Assembly (NCBI GenBank): GCA_963729695.1
Contig: CAVSOT010000010.1
Coordinates: 47,339-111,338 of the forward strand
DNA from: PALSA-693 sp963729695
GTDB lineage: Bacteria > Actinomycetota > Acidimicrobiia > Acidimicrobiales > Palsa-688
Direction of reading: 5' to 3'
Length of the DNA: 64,000 nucleotides
Part shown: positions 18,810 through 27,475 of the stretch, one piece after another
Layout: each line of letters starts with the position of its first letter
How positions within the stretch are numbered: position 1 is the first letter of the stretch
Notes under the pieces: generated by a model
Told to the model about the DNA's origin: nothing
The model's database searches: none
What the model saw: the letters and a program-made list of their open reading frames with translations, nothing else
Program-made: the position numbers and the translations under genes

Positions 18810-19922
18810 GTGGAGCAAACGTCGAAGGTGCTGATCGCCGGAGCCTCAGGACTCGTAGGTCAAGCTGCGGTTCGGCACTTCGCCTCGCTCCCGGACTGGG
18901 ACGTAGTGTCGGTGTCACGGAGACGGCCTTCAGTCGCTGCCTCATCGAAGTGGCTGCCCTTGGACCTAGGAGACCAGGACCTGTGCAGAAGGCTGGCGGC
19001 GTCGCAGGCGGATGTCACGCACGTCGTGTACGCGGCGTTGTACGAGAAAGACGGTCTGTCAGTCGGTTGGTTCGACGAGCAGGTGATGCACCGGAACGAA
19101 ACAATGCTCAGGAACTTGATGGAACCGCTGTTCGAATCCGCGCCTATCGAACACGTCTCTCTTATGCAGGGCACGAAGGCCTACGGGATGCACCATCCGT
19201 CGATCGGTTGGGCGGGGGTGAGGAACCCTCTACGGGAAAATGACGACCGCGCCGCTCACCCCAACTTCTACTTCCTTCAAGAGGACTATCTACGCGACCG
19301 CCAGGATGGCGCCTCGTGGGGCCTGACGATCTTCCGCCCCACGGTTATCTACGGCGACGCTATCGGCACCAACATGAACCTCATCCCGGTCCTCGGTGCT
19401 TGGGCCGCTCTTCTCCGGGAGGAAGGGCGGCCTCTGGACTTCCCTGGACGTCGGATTTCTACGATGGTCAGGGAAGCGGTGGATGCCGATCTGGTCGCCC
19501 GAGCGCTGGCGTGGGCGGCGACGTGCCCTGCCGCCCGAAATGGAGTCTACAACCTCACGAATGGTGATGTCTTCCTCTGGCAGAACGTTTGGCCGGTTAT
19601 CGCCGAGTCCGTGGGAATGGCGATCGGTGAACATCGTCCAGTAGAGCTCGCAACGGAGTTACCCCGCCGTGCCGAGCAGTGGTCTCAGCTGGTGGAGCGG
19701 TTACATCTGCGGGCACCACGGGACCTTATGGCCTTCGTCGGCTACAACTCACTCCTTTATGCTGACAGCCTACTCAGCGGTCAGGATCCGACGCTGGGTC
19801 CGGTCCTGAACAGCACCGTCGCCGTCCGGCGCGCCGGGTTTCATGACTGCGTCGACACGGAGGACATGTTTCGCAAGTGGTTTCAACGACTCCAAGAGCT
19901 GCAACTGATCCCACAACCCTGA
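18810..19922 (+). CDS. PRISE-family (progesterone 5-beta-reductase/iridoid synthase-like) enone reductase
   Basis: 370 residues with an N-terminal NADPH Rossmann motif (GASGLVG). The family landmarks are LMQGTKAYGMH with Lys123 and HPNFYFLQED with Tyr154, the Lys/Tyr pair that distinguishes PRISE enzymes from ordinary SDR epimerases. The family reduces the C=C bond of activated enones, including steroids, iridoids and small enones. GTG start right after GGAGAAGG. This supports a cyclic or terpenoid-like enone intermediate in the pathway, but the natural bacterial substrates are mostly unknown. Confidence 0.8.
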   Translation: MEQTSKVLIAGASGLVGQAAVRHFASLPDWDVVSVSRRRPSVAASSKWLPLDLGDQDLCRRLAASQADVTHVVYAALYEKDGLSVGWFDEQVMHRNETMLRNLMEPLFESAPIEHVSLMQGTKAYGMHHPSIGWAGVRNPLRENDDRAAHPNFYFLQEDYLRDRQDGASWGLTIFRPTVIYGDAIGTNMNLIPVLGAWAALLREEGRPLDFPGRRISTMVREAVDADLVARALAWAATCPAARNGVYNLTNGDVFLWQNVWPVIAESVGMAIGEHRPVELATELPRRAEQWSQLVERLHLRAPRDLMAFVGYNSLLYADSLLSGQDPTLGPVLNSTVAVRRAGFHDCVDTEDMFRKWFQRLQELQLIPQP

Positions 19923-20080
19923 GCCTCTCGGCTACGAGACTCTACTCATCAACGATCGGCCATCTGACCCCCCGATCACGCCGACTCGCCGAGGCGGTTG
20001 ACCCCGTCCCCACGTCGAACCGGCCCTGACTGCCGTCGACGGCCACGATCCTGTGTCCGGTTCCTGCATCACGGCGGCTT

Positions 20081-20914
20081 CTACCGGGGAGGCCGCGGGT
20101 CGAGCACGGTGGAGTCGAATGTCCTCTGAACGTATGACGCATAGTCGGGGCCTGCCCGGAGGCAGTGACCGCCGTCGACGGCGAGCGTCTGGCCGGTGAT
20201 CCAGCGCGATTCATCGGAAAGCAGGAAGCGAGCGACGTCGGCGATGTCGTCGGGCTGGCCGACGTCGCCCAGCGGAGTCTGCTCGACGTAGCTGTTCCAA
20301 ACTGGTCCTCCGCGCTCGATTCCCTCCATTACTTCGGTGGCGATGAAGCCGGGCTGGATGGCGTTGAAGCGGACTTTCGCGCCACCGTACTCGTCCGCGG
20401 CATTCTTTATCATCGATTCGATGCCCGCCTTGGCCACTGGGTAGGCGCCGAAGTAACGGTGCGTGACATGCCCGGCGATCGACGACATTCCGACGAACGA
20501 ACCAACACCGCCATCGGCGAGGTGGGGCACAGCGTGCTTGATGCAGAGCATCGTACTGACGAGGTTCAGGTGAAGGACTCGGATGAATTCGTCGACTCCT
20601 TGACGGTGGTACGGCGCGAGCCCGCCGCCTCCGCCCGCGTTCGCAACTAACCCATGCAGACCGCCGCCGAACTCGACTGCCGCGGCGATCAACCGGGCCA
20701 CGTCGCCCTCGACGGTGACGTCGGCGACTACGGTCCTGACCTCGCCTCCCGCAGAGCGGACCCGGTGTCCGGTGGCCTCGAGTCGACTCTCGGTACGGCC
20801 GCAGATCGTCACCAGAGCCCCCTCCTGGGCCGCTCTGCGAGCACACGCCGCGCCGATGCCGGTGCCACCACCGGTCACGATCACCGAACGGCCTTCAAGA
20901 GATCGGGTCGTCAT
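20081..20914 (-). CDS. Short-chain dehydrogenase/reductase (classical SDR)
   Basis: 277 residues. It has cofactor motif GGGTGIG, NAGG, and the catalytic Ser (MSSIAG), Tyr and Lys (YPVAK). It ends in ADVARFLLSDESRWITGQTL, then AVDGG, as usual for this fold. GAAAGGAG precedes the ATG. It is an NAD(P)-dependent oxidoreductase for hydroxyl/keto groups on an unknown substrate. The C-terminal 35 residues extend past the usual SDR end. It lies 88 bp downstream of the next SDR gene on the same strand. Confidence 0.88.
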   Translation of the reverse strand: MTTRSLEGRSVIVTGGGTGIGAACARRAAQEGALVTICGRTESRLEATGHRVRSAGGEVRTVVADVTVEGDVARLIAAAVEFGGGLHGLVANAGGGGGLAPYHRQGVDEFIRVLHLNLVSTMLCIKHAVPHLADGGVGSFVGMSSIAGHVTHRYFGAYPVAKAGIESMIKNAADEYGGAKVRFNAIQPGFIATEVMEGIERGGPVWNSYVEQTPLGDVGQPDDIADVARFLLSDESRWITGQTLAVDGGHCLRAGPDYASYVQRTFDSTVLDPRPPR

Positions 20915-21002
20915 CTCCCAGCTCCTTTCTCGGCGCCACCGGGGCTAGGACCCGGGACAATGCTGAACCGAGTCCGGCAAGCGCGTCTGAGCACGTAGCG
21001 CA

Positions 21003-21773
21003 CTACTTCGGCGGGAACCGCAGCGCGGCATCGAGACGAATAATCTCGCCGTTGAGGTAGAGGTTGCGGGCGATCATTTCCACCACGAGAGCGAACTCCG
21101 TGGGGCGCCCCATCCGCTTCGGAAAGACGACGTCGGCGACGAGCCGCTCCTTCAGCTCGTTGGGAGCGCTCTCGAACACCGGTGTCGCCATTGTGCCCGG
21201 CGCAATGGTGCACACGCGGATACCGAGGGGGGCGAGGTCGCGAGCCATGGGCAATGTCATACCGGCGATCGCGGCCTTGGCTGCGGCGTAGGCGAGCTGA
21301 CCGGACTGCCCCTCCAGACCGGCGAGTGACGACGTATTGACGATTACACCCCGTTCGCCGTCGGCGCCCGGCTCGTTCGTGGCCATGGCGGCCGCCACTA
21401 GACGGCTCACATTGAAGGTACCGAAGGCGTTGATCGCCATGGTGTATTCGAAGGCGTCCTTGTCGTGGGGCGTACCGTCCCTGGCCACCGTGCGCCGGCT
21501 GCGAACTCCGCCACCGGCGACGTTCACGAGCAGCGAGATCGGCCCCAAGGCTCGGGCGGCGTCGACTGCGGCCCCGACGTCGCCGTCATCGGTTACGTCT
21601 CCACCGACCGCGACCGCCCGCCCACCGGTCTGAGCCGCCAGCACGGTCGCAGCTTCTCCGTTGCGATCGAGGATCGCGACGTGCATGCCGAGGCCCAAGA
21701 GGTGGCGAACGGTGGCTGCGCCGAGGCCTCCAGAGCCGCCGGTGACTAGTGCGGATCGTCCTGCGAGCTCCAC
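21003..21773 (-). CDS. HSD10-like SDR, probable 3-hydroxyacyl-CoA dehydrogenase
   Basis: 256 residues. It has GGSGGLG, NVAGG and a catalytic YAAAK. The run AINAFGTFNVSRL and GMTLPMARDLAPLGIRV resembles type-10 17-beta-hydroxysteroid/3-hydroxyacyl-CoA dehydrogenases, which oxidise the 3-hydroxyacyl-CoA step of beta-oxidation. GTG start without a clear ribosome site. Immediately upstream (six bases) is the stop of a truncated acyl-CoA synthetase remnant on the same strand. Confidence 0.8.
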   Translation of the reverse strand: MELAGRSALVTGGSGGLGAATVRHLLGLGMHVAILDRNGEAATVLAAQTGGRAVAVGGDVTDDGDVGAAVDAARALGPISLLVNVAGGGVRSRRTVARDGTPHDKDAFEYTMAINAFGTFNVSRLVAAAMATNEPGADGERGVIVNTSSLAGLEGQSGQLAYAAAKAAIAGMTLPMARDLAPLGIRVCTIAPGTMATPVFESAPNELKERLVADVVFPKRMGRPTEFALVVEMIARNLYLNGEIIRLDAALRFPPK

Positions 21774-21778
21774 GGGTG

Positions 21779-21928
21779 TCAGTGAACGAACCGGTCGGAG
21801 CTTGCCCAGTAACGAGCTCGCGGCGCCTTCGTGTCAGGTTTGCCGAGCGGGCTCATCGGGATCGATTCGACGAGGTCAACGCACTTCGGCGGGTGGTGTG
21901 AGCCCTTCCGCTCGAAGAGAAAAGCTAC
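21779..21928 (-). pseudogene. C-terminal remnant of an acyl-CoA synthetase
   Basis: Fifty codons ending in TGA at 21779 read FERKGSHHPPKCVDLVESIP, then MSPLGKPDTK and RARYWASSDRFVH. This closely matches the C-terminus of the intact synthetase at 48451-50013 (ERKGSHHAPKSVEIVDSIP, MSPLGKPDKK, RARYWASADRLVN). Everything N-terminal, including the AMP-binding core, is gone. The similarity stops at 21928, only a few bases from an exact copy of the 12-bp motif. It is a dead fragment. Confidence 0.85.
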
Positions 21929-21931
21929 CTT

Positions 21932-21943
21932 GATGTCGATGTC
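21932..21943. promoter_or_regulatory. 12-bp motif at the edge of a synthetase remnant
   Basis: GATGTCGATGTC is exact. TACCTT (21926-21931) abuts it upstream on the + strand; TATATC follows four bases after. On the - strand it lies about 160 bp before the HSD10-like gene. Confidence 0.5.
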
Positions 21944-22169
21944 GAACTATATCATGAGCACTCATCTTTCGCATCCGGTCAACTCGCCCAGCGGTCTTCC
22001 AAACCGAGCGGGCAGCCCGCGCCCTGCCTGTGTCCGAGATGCGGCACGCCTTCGTGTATGCGAAACCTTCCCCGTGCGTACTGCACGGGTGGTCCACCGG
22101 CAACCGTCCATGCCGTCCAACCGACTCGTACACAGGTTGTACCTGACACCGCAAGGTAGGAGTTGCGTT

Positions 22170-22187
22170 TAGTATGACATCAATATC
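22170..22187 (+). promoter_or_regulatory. -10-like TAGTAT abutting the 12-bp motif
   Basis: TAGTAT (22170-22175) is immediately followed by GACATCAATATC (22176-22187, one change). Transcription would begin inside the motif. The alcohol dehydrogenase starts at 22220. The same abutting arrangement occurs at 27408-27425 on the - strand. Confidence 0.5.
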
Positions 22188-22219
22188 AGGTCCGGTCTCG
22201 TCGGCAGGTGGAGGGTGAC

Positions 22220-23368
22220 GTGAAGAGTACTGCGGCAGTTCTGTGGGGGGTTGGGGAGAAGTGGTCGGTCGAGGAGATCGAGGTCCTTGCGCCGGCTCCC
22301 GGTGAAGTGCTCGTCGGATGGAAGGCTGCGGGCCTGTGCCATTCCGAGGAACACTTCGTCACCGGCGACTTCGTGCTCCCGGACGAGATGCGAGAGCAGG
22401 CCGGGATGCCCAGTCCGTTTCCGATGTTGGGCGGTCATGAGGGCGCCGGGGTGGTGCTCGAGGTGGGGCCCGGCGTGACCGACCTCCAGCCGGGTGACTT
22501 CGTCGCCGCCTCATTTATGCCAGCGTGCGGACTCTGCCGATACTGCGTAACTGGCCGCCAGAGCCTCTGCCGGCAGGGTGCGGCTCTGATGCTGCCGGGT
22601 CAGATGGTCGATGGCGTCGTTCGCCACTTCTGTCGTGGTGAGCCACTCAACCTCTATTCGAAGTGTGGAACCTTTGCACGACATTCACTCCTCGCACAGC
22701 AGTCGGTCATCAAGGTAGATCCAGATTTGCCACCGGCCATCGTGGCGATCGTCTCGTGTGCCGTCGCCACTGGTTGGGGCTCGGCCGTGTATCGGGCCGG
22801 GACGGTTGCCGGTGACGTAGTGGTCGTGGTGGGCTGCGGCGGTGTCGGAATGAACGCGGTGCAGGGTGCCGCCATGGCCGGGGCGAAGGTTGTCGTCGCT
22901 GTCGACCCGGTGGAGTTCAAACGTCGAATGGCCGAGGGATTCGGAGCGACGCATGCGTGCGCGAGTATGGGTGAAGCGATCGACCTCGTCCGGGAGATGA
23001 CCTACGGCGAGATGGCCGACCGGGTCATCATGGTGCCGAGCGTCATGTACGGTGACTTGATGGAAGAGGCTATGACCCTCACCGGGAAAGGGGGCACCTG
23101 CGTGGTGGTAGGGGTTGCCCCGCTCCTTCAGGCCGAGTGTTCGATTAGCCTCATGCAGCTGGCGATGATGAACAAGGAGGTCAAGGGCACCATCTTCGGC
23201 TCGGGTAACCCTCGCTTCGACGTGCCGAACCTCTTGTCTATGTACGCCGCGGGGCGACTCAAGCTGGATGAGCTAGTGACCCGGACCTACCACCTCGAGG
23301 ACATCAATGAGGGTTACGAGGACATGCGCCAGGGTCGAAACGTACGAGGCGTGATCCTGTTCGACTAA
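22220..23368 (+). CDS. NDMA-dependent (mycofactocin-type) zinc alcohol dehydrogenase
   Basis: About 382 residues. The opening VKSTAAVLWGVGEKWSVEEI is typical of actinobacterial NDMA-dependent medium-chain alcohol dehydrogenases. These hold NAD(H) tightly and use mycofactocin as external acceptor. Catalytic zinc ligands Cys40 and His73 (GGHEGAG), the structural zinc cysteines (ACGLCRYC) and the GCGGVG nucleotide loop are visible. The GTG at 22220 follows GGAGGGTG; an in-frame GTG at 22208 is less likely. A motif-containing promoter lies just upstream. It oxidises a primary or secondary alcohol in the pathway. Confidence 0.87.
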   Translation: MKSTAAVLWGVGEKWSVEEIEVLAPAPGEVLVGWKAAGLCHSEEHFVTGDFVLPDEMREQAGMPSPFPMLGGHEGAGVVLEVGPGVTDLQPGDFVAASFMPACGLCRYCVTGRQSLCRQGAALMLPGQMVDGVVRHFCRGEPLNLYSKCGTFARHSLLAQQSVIKVDPDLPPAIVAIVSCAVATGWGSAVYRAGTVAGDVVVVVGCGGVGMNAVQGAAMAGAKVVVAVDPVEFKRRMAEGFGATHACASMGEAIDLVREMTYGEMADRVIMVPSVMYGDLMEEAMTLTGKGGTCVVVGVAPLLQAECSISLMQLAMMNKEVKGTIFGSGNPRFDVPNLLSMYAAGRLKLDELVTRTYHLEDINEGYEDMRQGRNVRGVILFD

Positions 23369-23439
23369 CCGTCGACTCCCACCGGGCTCGCCGGCGGAGG
23401 AAATCGCCTCTTTCCCCCGACATCGTGCCGCCGCCTAGG

Positions 23440-24771
23440 CTAAGAGGAGGAAACCTTCGCCCCGGGGATGATGCTTCCGCAGATCGGGTCGGCCCCGGGA
23501 ACCAGGTGGAAGGTCGACCCCTGGAACTTGGTGAAGAACTGGCAGTCGCCCGCTCCGGGTGCAAACCCACGTGCGCTCATGGCGAAGCTCATACTGTGGT
23601 CACCGAACAGTCCCGCGGCGTTGTAGTCGGTGATCCCGAGCATGGAGTCGATGAATTGCGCCTGAGTCGGATTCGGTCCGGTCGCCTTGAGGCCTGTGCT
23701 GAGCGCGTCGATCGAGATGTAGGCCAGATACCCGGCTAACCCGGGGTCCTCCGTGGATCCGGCGTAGGTCTTGAGGGCGTTCGCGAACTTCTGCGTTGCC
23801 GGCGTGTTCATCTCGATCGGCTCGTACTCGAAGCCGAAGTAGACGTTCTGAGAGTCGTGCAACGCAGCCGGGCCGGAGGAGAGCAGGTCGGCGCCATACC
23901 CCGCGGACAGGAGTGGGACCTTGACATCCGCCCCCTGCTGGCGGAGGGCGCTGAGGATCGCGAAGCTGGTGTTCTGCTGCACGAGCATCAGAAGTCCGTC
24001 GATGCCGGCAGATTTCATGGCCAGGACCTCGGGCCCGACGTTCGTGCTTCCAAGCGGGAACTGGGCGTTGATGTAGCCGACCTTGAGACCAGCAGCCCGA
24101 GCGGAGACGGCCGTTCCCAGGGCGTAATCCGCAGCGCTGGGCACGATCCCGTAGCCGATCGCTCCGACGTTCGTAGCGCCCGCGAGCTTGAAGAACAGCC
24201 CGGTTGTGGTTTCCACCTTGGTGTAGTCGGGTGTCCCGAAAATGGAGAACATGTTGCGGTCCGTCGTCCACTCGGTGGAGTCCACGGCGGCACCGATCAC
24301 CGGGATCCCCTTGGATTTCAGGTACGGTGCGGCACCGAAACCCAAGTCGGAGATCAGTATCACGGCGAAGACGTGATCCTCGTCGACCAGCTTCTGTGCC
24401 CCGGCGAGAGCGCCGGCCGGAGTGGACTGGGTGTCCGCCAGGATGTACTTGATATGGTACCCCTCCGTGGCGGCCACGCCGATTCCGGCCTTGAGGCCCG
24501 CAGTGAGCGTCCCGTACGTCGCCGATGCGGGCCCGGTCAGGTCGGTGAGAACACCGATCGTATAGGTCCGTCCACCGGAGGCGGATGCCGACGCCGACTG
24601 CGTGGGGGTCGATTGCGCCGGTGTTGGCGATGAAGCCGAAGATGTCGACTTGGACGAACTTCCACAGCCGGCGGCGACCAGCAGCGCAGCCGCCACGACG
24701 ATGAAAGCCCCCCGTCGGACCGGAGCCCGCCGACCACCCGTCGTCCCATGTCGATATCGATATCGAGCCAT
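23440..24771 (-). CDS. ABC transporter solute-binding lipoprotein, branched-chain type (group A)
   Basis: 443 residues: an Arg-rich N-terminus (MARYRYRHG), hydrophobic helix, lipobox ending at Cys36 (LLVAAGC), Ser/Thr-rich linker, then a LivK-like binding fold (IGVLTDLTGPASATYG). The C-terminus FHLVPGADPICGSIIPG marks it as a paralogue of 2835-4124 and 41545-42816. The ATG lies six bases after TATCGT, with TTGACC 18 bp further upstream, suggesting a leaderless transcript. An exact 12-bp motif is built into codons 4-7, just downstream of the predicted transcription start. No permease gene is adjacent. Confidence 0.9.
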   Translation of the reverse strand: MARYRYRHGTTGGRRAPVRRGAFIVVAAALLVAAGCGSSSKSTSSASSPTPAQSTPTQSASASASGGRTYTIGVLTDLTGPASATYGTLTAGLKAGIGVAATEGYHIKYILADTQSTPAGALAGAQKLVDEDHVFAVILISDLGFGAAPYLKSKGIPVIGAAVDSTEWTTDRNMFSIFGTPDYTKVETTTGLFFKLAGATNVGAIGYGIVPSAADYALGTAVSARAAGLKVGYINAQFPLGSTNVGPEVLAMKSAGIDGLLMLVQQNTSFAILSALRQQGADVKVPLLSAGYGADLLSSGPAALHDSQNVYFGFEYEPIEMNTPATQKFANALKTYAGSTEDPGLAGYLAYISIDALSTGLKATGPNPTQAQFIDSMLGITDYNAAGLFGDHSMSFAMSARGFAPGAGDCQFFTKFQGSTFHLVPGADPICGSIIPGAKVSSS

Positions 24772-24807
24772 AGTTAGACGATACAGCCGAAGTCGTCAGG
24801 GGGTCAA
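24753..24807 (-). promoter_or_regulatory. Leaderless promoter with motif inside the first codons
   Basis: On the - strand TTGACC (24807-24802), 18 bp, TATCGT (24783-24778), six bases, ATG (24771). GATATCGATATC (24764-24753, exact) follows about +8 to +19, a position where a bound repressor would block elongation or initiation. Confidence 0.55.
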
Positions 24808-25280
24808 GTTGCAAGTTCCTTGACGAAGGTTCCCTCCTGGGTCGTCTGGCGGTGTCGACGCCGATGCCGATTGCCGATCAGGCGCGGTGTTACAGCTGGT
24901 CTACGTCGATGTCGACCCACAACCATCGGCGGCCGACACACTTTGAAGGCCGCCTGGCCACGGCCAGCGTGCCGGGATGGGCGGCCAGCTGTGCAACGGC
25001 GCGCCTTCGGAACTGTGCACCCCGGGCAAGCTATGCGAGGGTCTTCAGACCGCGGTGACAGACCAGTCCGCCGACGCAGGAAAGTGGCGTGTCACCGCCT
25101 GCCCCCGACCCTTGGCGCGGCGCGGCCGCGCGGACCTTCGCAGCATCGTAGCTGTCGTGATGCTCGGTGTGAAGGGGAGGCCTCTACCGGGTCCCGGGCC
25201 AGGTCGACCTGATCATCGGTGGAGATAAGGCCCTGGGCTGGTGACGATAGACATGTCGTGAGCTCTCATTGGCCATCTCT
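24808..25280. other. Intergenic interval without a recognised gene
   Basis: Roughly 470 bp. It contains TACGTCGATGTC at 24902-24913 (one change from the motif), followed by GACCCAC as at 11517. Open frames at 24820-25228 have no recognisable protein features. No terminator is obvious. Confidence 0.4.
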
Positions 25281-26258
25281 TCAGCATTTCAGCATGACGT
25301 CGAGTTGAGGAGGGACAAGGCTGGACAGCTCCGTTTCCCCTTTGGCGGTGCGATAAGTAGATGCCAGTCGTCGAGCGAGGAAGGTGGAACTTCCCAAGAG
25401 TGAGTCGAGCGCAAGCACCCGGCCGTGGAAATGGTGATGCTCGAACTCGTTCGTGAAGCCTATCGCCCCCAGGACTTGGAGGGACCGCTCACATACGCGG
25501 CGGCTGTTTCGGCCGGCGAGAGCCTTCAGGATCTGACCCTGTAGGGGTAGCCTGAGGAAGTCGAGTCTTGATGTCTGATCAGCCACGGCCGAGAGAGCTG
25601 CGCAATCGACCGCTGCAGCGGCCAGTAGGTGCCGGACGGCTTGGAAGTGACCGATTGGCTGACCGAACTGCTCTCTGTTCTTGGCATGGCTGATCGCCAA
25701 ACTCAAGGCCGTTTCGGCCGACCCGAGCATGTCGCAGGCGAGCGCGACCTGACCGAGGAACGTACTTCGACCGCGAGCGGCGGCGGCATCAGGCTCGGAA
25801 ATCGATACGGGAAGTTCGGATACGTCTGCCATGAGTTCGAACAGGTTCAGCTTGCCGGGGATATCTATAGGTCGGAGGCTGATCGCCCCGACGTCAACCA
25901 GCCAGGCGCCCAGCCCTGGGCGATCGATGAGGATTCGGCCTTCGTCCGGCGGATCGATGACGACGGTCCGCCGGCCGCGACGAGCAGACTCACGCTGAAT
26001 CGCAGTTGCCACGGCGGTCCCAGGTTCATTCACACCGAAGGGCTGAGCCATGAGCGCCGATAGCGCACCGGAGCTTGCCAACTCTCGCCCCTGGGCTCGA
26101 AAGAACGTGAACACAGCGTGTCGGGCCTCAGCGTCATCGAGGAGGGGCAGTAGGTCCGGCCATCCGAGGTTCTTGAGCGCTTCACCGCCTGATGATGAGC
26201 GGAGCGCTTGACATGAGGTCATGAGGAACTCATCGTCGATGTCGCCGAAGGTGTTCAT
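25281..26258 (-). CDS. Acyl-CoA dehydrogenase, short subunit of a probable heteromer (FadE28-like)
   Basis: 325 residues from an ATG that overlaps the stop of the preceding gene (TGATG), so the two are translationally coupled. The C-terminal helical domain is recognisable (ALSLAISHAKNREQFGQPIG, then HFQAVRHLLA), but the N-terminal part is diverged. Paired genes of about 325 and 384 residues resemble the two halves of heterotetrameric actinobacterial dehydrogenases such as FadE28-FadE29 of steroid side-chain degradation, where FAD sites form between subunits. The step is alpha,beta-desaturation of an acyl-CoA. Confidence 0.8.
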   Translation of the reverse strand: MNTFGDIDDEFLMTSCQALRSSSGGEALKNLGWPDLLPLLDDAEARHAVFTFFRAQGRELASSGALSALMAQPFGVNEPGTAVATAIQRESARRGRRTVVIDPPDEGRILIDRPGLGAWLVDVGAISLRPIDIPGKLNLFELMADVSELPVSISEPDAAAARGRSTFLGQVALACDMLGSAETALSLAISHAKNREQFGQPIGHFQAVRHLLAAAAVDCAALSAVADQTSRLDFLRLPLQGQILKALAGRNSRRVCERSLQVLGAIGFTNEFEHHHFHGRVLALDSLLGSSTFLARRLASTYRTAKGETELSSLVPPQLDVMLKC

Positions 26259-27412
26259 CAGGTCAGCCGCAAAATCTGCTTGGCGATGGTGTCCAGCTGC
26301 ATCTGTTGCGATCCGCCGTAGATAGTCACGATCCTCGAGAAGAGGTAGGAATCTCGCAGTTCGGCTACAGAAGCCTCGACCGGGTCGATCGCGATGTCTG
26401 CGTCTGTGGTCACCACCCAGTCGTAGAGAGACTGTTCTGCCTCGCACAACAGCAACTTGGTGAAGCCCGCTCGAGGACCTAGCGGAGCGTCTAGCTGATG
26501 CGCCTGTAGCCCTTCAAAGCTTGCCGCTCGTACACAGGCGAGATCGAGTATCGCGTCTCCAAGCAGGCCGTCACCATCGTCTGATGCGTGACGCATCTGA
26601 CTGATCAGCTGCTTGTACAAGAAGCCGTGGCGAAACCAAGCGAACGTACCCCGTTCGTGACTCAGGATGTGCATGGCCACCGCCCATCCGCCGTTCTCGG
26701 TTCCCACCATTCGGTCGGCGGGGACATATACCCCGTCGAAAGTCACCTCGGCGAGTTCGTTGTGCCCGTTCGCCTGATCAATGCTGCGTACTTCGACACC
26801 TGGCGAGCTGAGATCAACGATGAAAGCGGAAAGTCCCCGATGACGAGAGTCCACCGAGCCGGTCCGAGCGAGCACAAGGCACCACCGCGCGAATCGAGCC
26901 CAGCTGGTCCAGATTTTCCTGCCCGTGATCAAGAATCCACCGCCGACGGGTTCGGCCCGCGTTCTGAGACTTGCAAGATCGGAGCCGGCCTCGGGTTCCG
27001 AGAACCCCTGGGCCCACGTCTCGCTGCCATCGAGGAATCGGGGGAATGCGTCGGCCACGAACTCAGGGGGGCCCATTGCCACCAGAGTCGGTCCGAGTAC
27101 TTCGAGGTGCTCGAACGCCGCCATCCCAGCAATCCCATGTTGTGCCAGACGCTCCCACATGACCGCACGGTGAAAGATCGTCCCTCCTAGGCCGCCCACC
27201 TCGGCCGGCCAGCCATACCTGCTCCAGCCGTCGATGTACAGCGCCTTCATCAAGGCCTTCATGGCCTCCATGTCCTTTTCGGTCGAGGCACCGGGTGTGG
27301 CGGCAGCGAGAAGGGACGGGGGCGGACCGCTCAGCCACCTATCGAACGCTCCTGCGAACGCGTCGAGACCGACTCGAAGCTGGCTACTTGTCGCGAGCAC
27401 CGTGTTAGACAT
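26258..27412 (-). CDS. Acyl-CoA dehydrogenase, long subunit of a probable heteromer (FadE29-like)
   Basis: 384 residues with full acyl-CoA dehydrogenase architecture: GFSEPEAGSDLASLRTRAEP, TGRKIWTSWARFARW, SHERGTF and the C-terminal VTIYGGSQQMQLDTIAKQIL. A TTG at 27421 is in frame, but the ATG at 27412 is preferred because TATATT lies seven bases before it, fitting a leaderless mRNA. The 12-bp motif overlaps the start codon itself. It is coupled to the shorter partner downstream. Members desaturate acyl-CoAs, often with a cyclic or branched side chain when in this two-gene form. Confidence 0.88.
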   Translation of the reverse strand: MSNTVLATSSQLRVGLDAFAGAFDRWLSGPPPSLLAAATPGASTEKDMEAMKALMKALYIDGWSRYGWPAEVGGLGGTIFHRAVMWERLAQHGIAGMAAFEHLEVLGPTLVAMGPPEFVADAFPRFLDGSETWAQGFSEPEAGSDLASLRTRAEPVGGGFLITGRKIWTSWARFARWCLVLARTGSVDSRHRGLSAFIVDLSSPGVEVRSIDQANGHNELAEVTFDGVYVPADRMVGTENGGWAVAMHILSHERGTFAWFRHGFLYKQLISQMRHASDDGDGLLGDAILDLACVRAASFEGLQAHQLDAPLGPRAGFTKLLLCEAEQSLYDWVVTTDADIAIDPVEASVAELRDSYLFSRIVTIYGGSQQMQLDTIAKQILRLT

Positions 27413-27425
27413 CGATATCAATATA
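27408..27425 (-). promoter_or_regulatory. -10 TATATT abutting the motif that contains the start codon
   Basis: On the - strand TATATT (27425-27420) is directly followed by GATATCGATGTC (27419-27408, exact), whose ATG is the likely start of the dehydrogenase. Operator, transcription start and start codon coincide. No good -35 is seen. Confidence 0.55.
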
Positions 27426-27475
27426 GGTTCCGCGGCACAACTACGGAGTACCTAGCTAGGAAAAGTTTCGCCCTT

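Noticed and set aside
24977..25228. + frame starting MGGQLCNGAPSELCTPGK
   Set aside because: Short, no ribosome site or homologous motif; likely chance.
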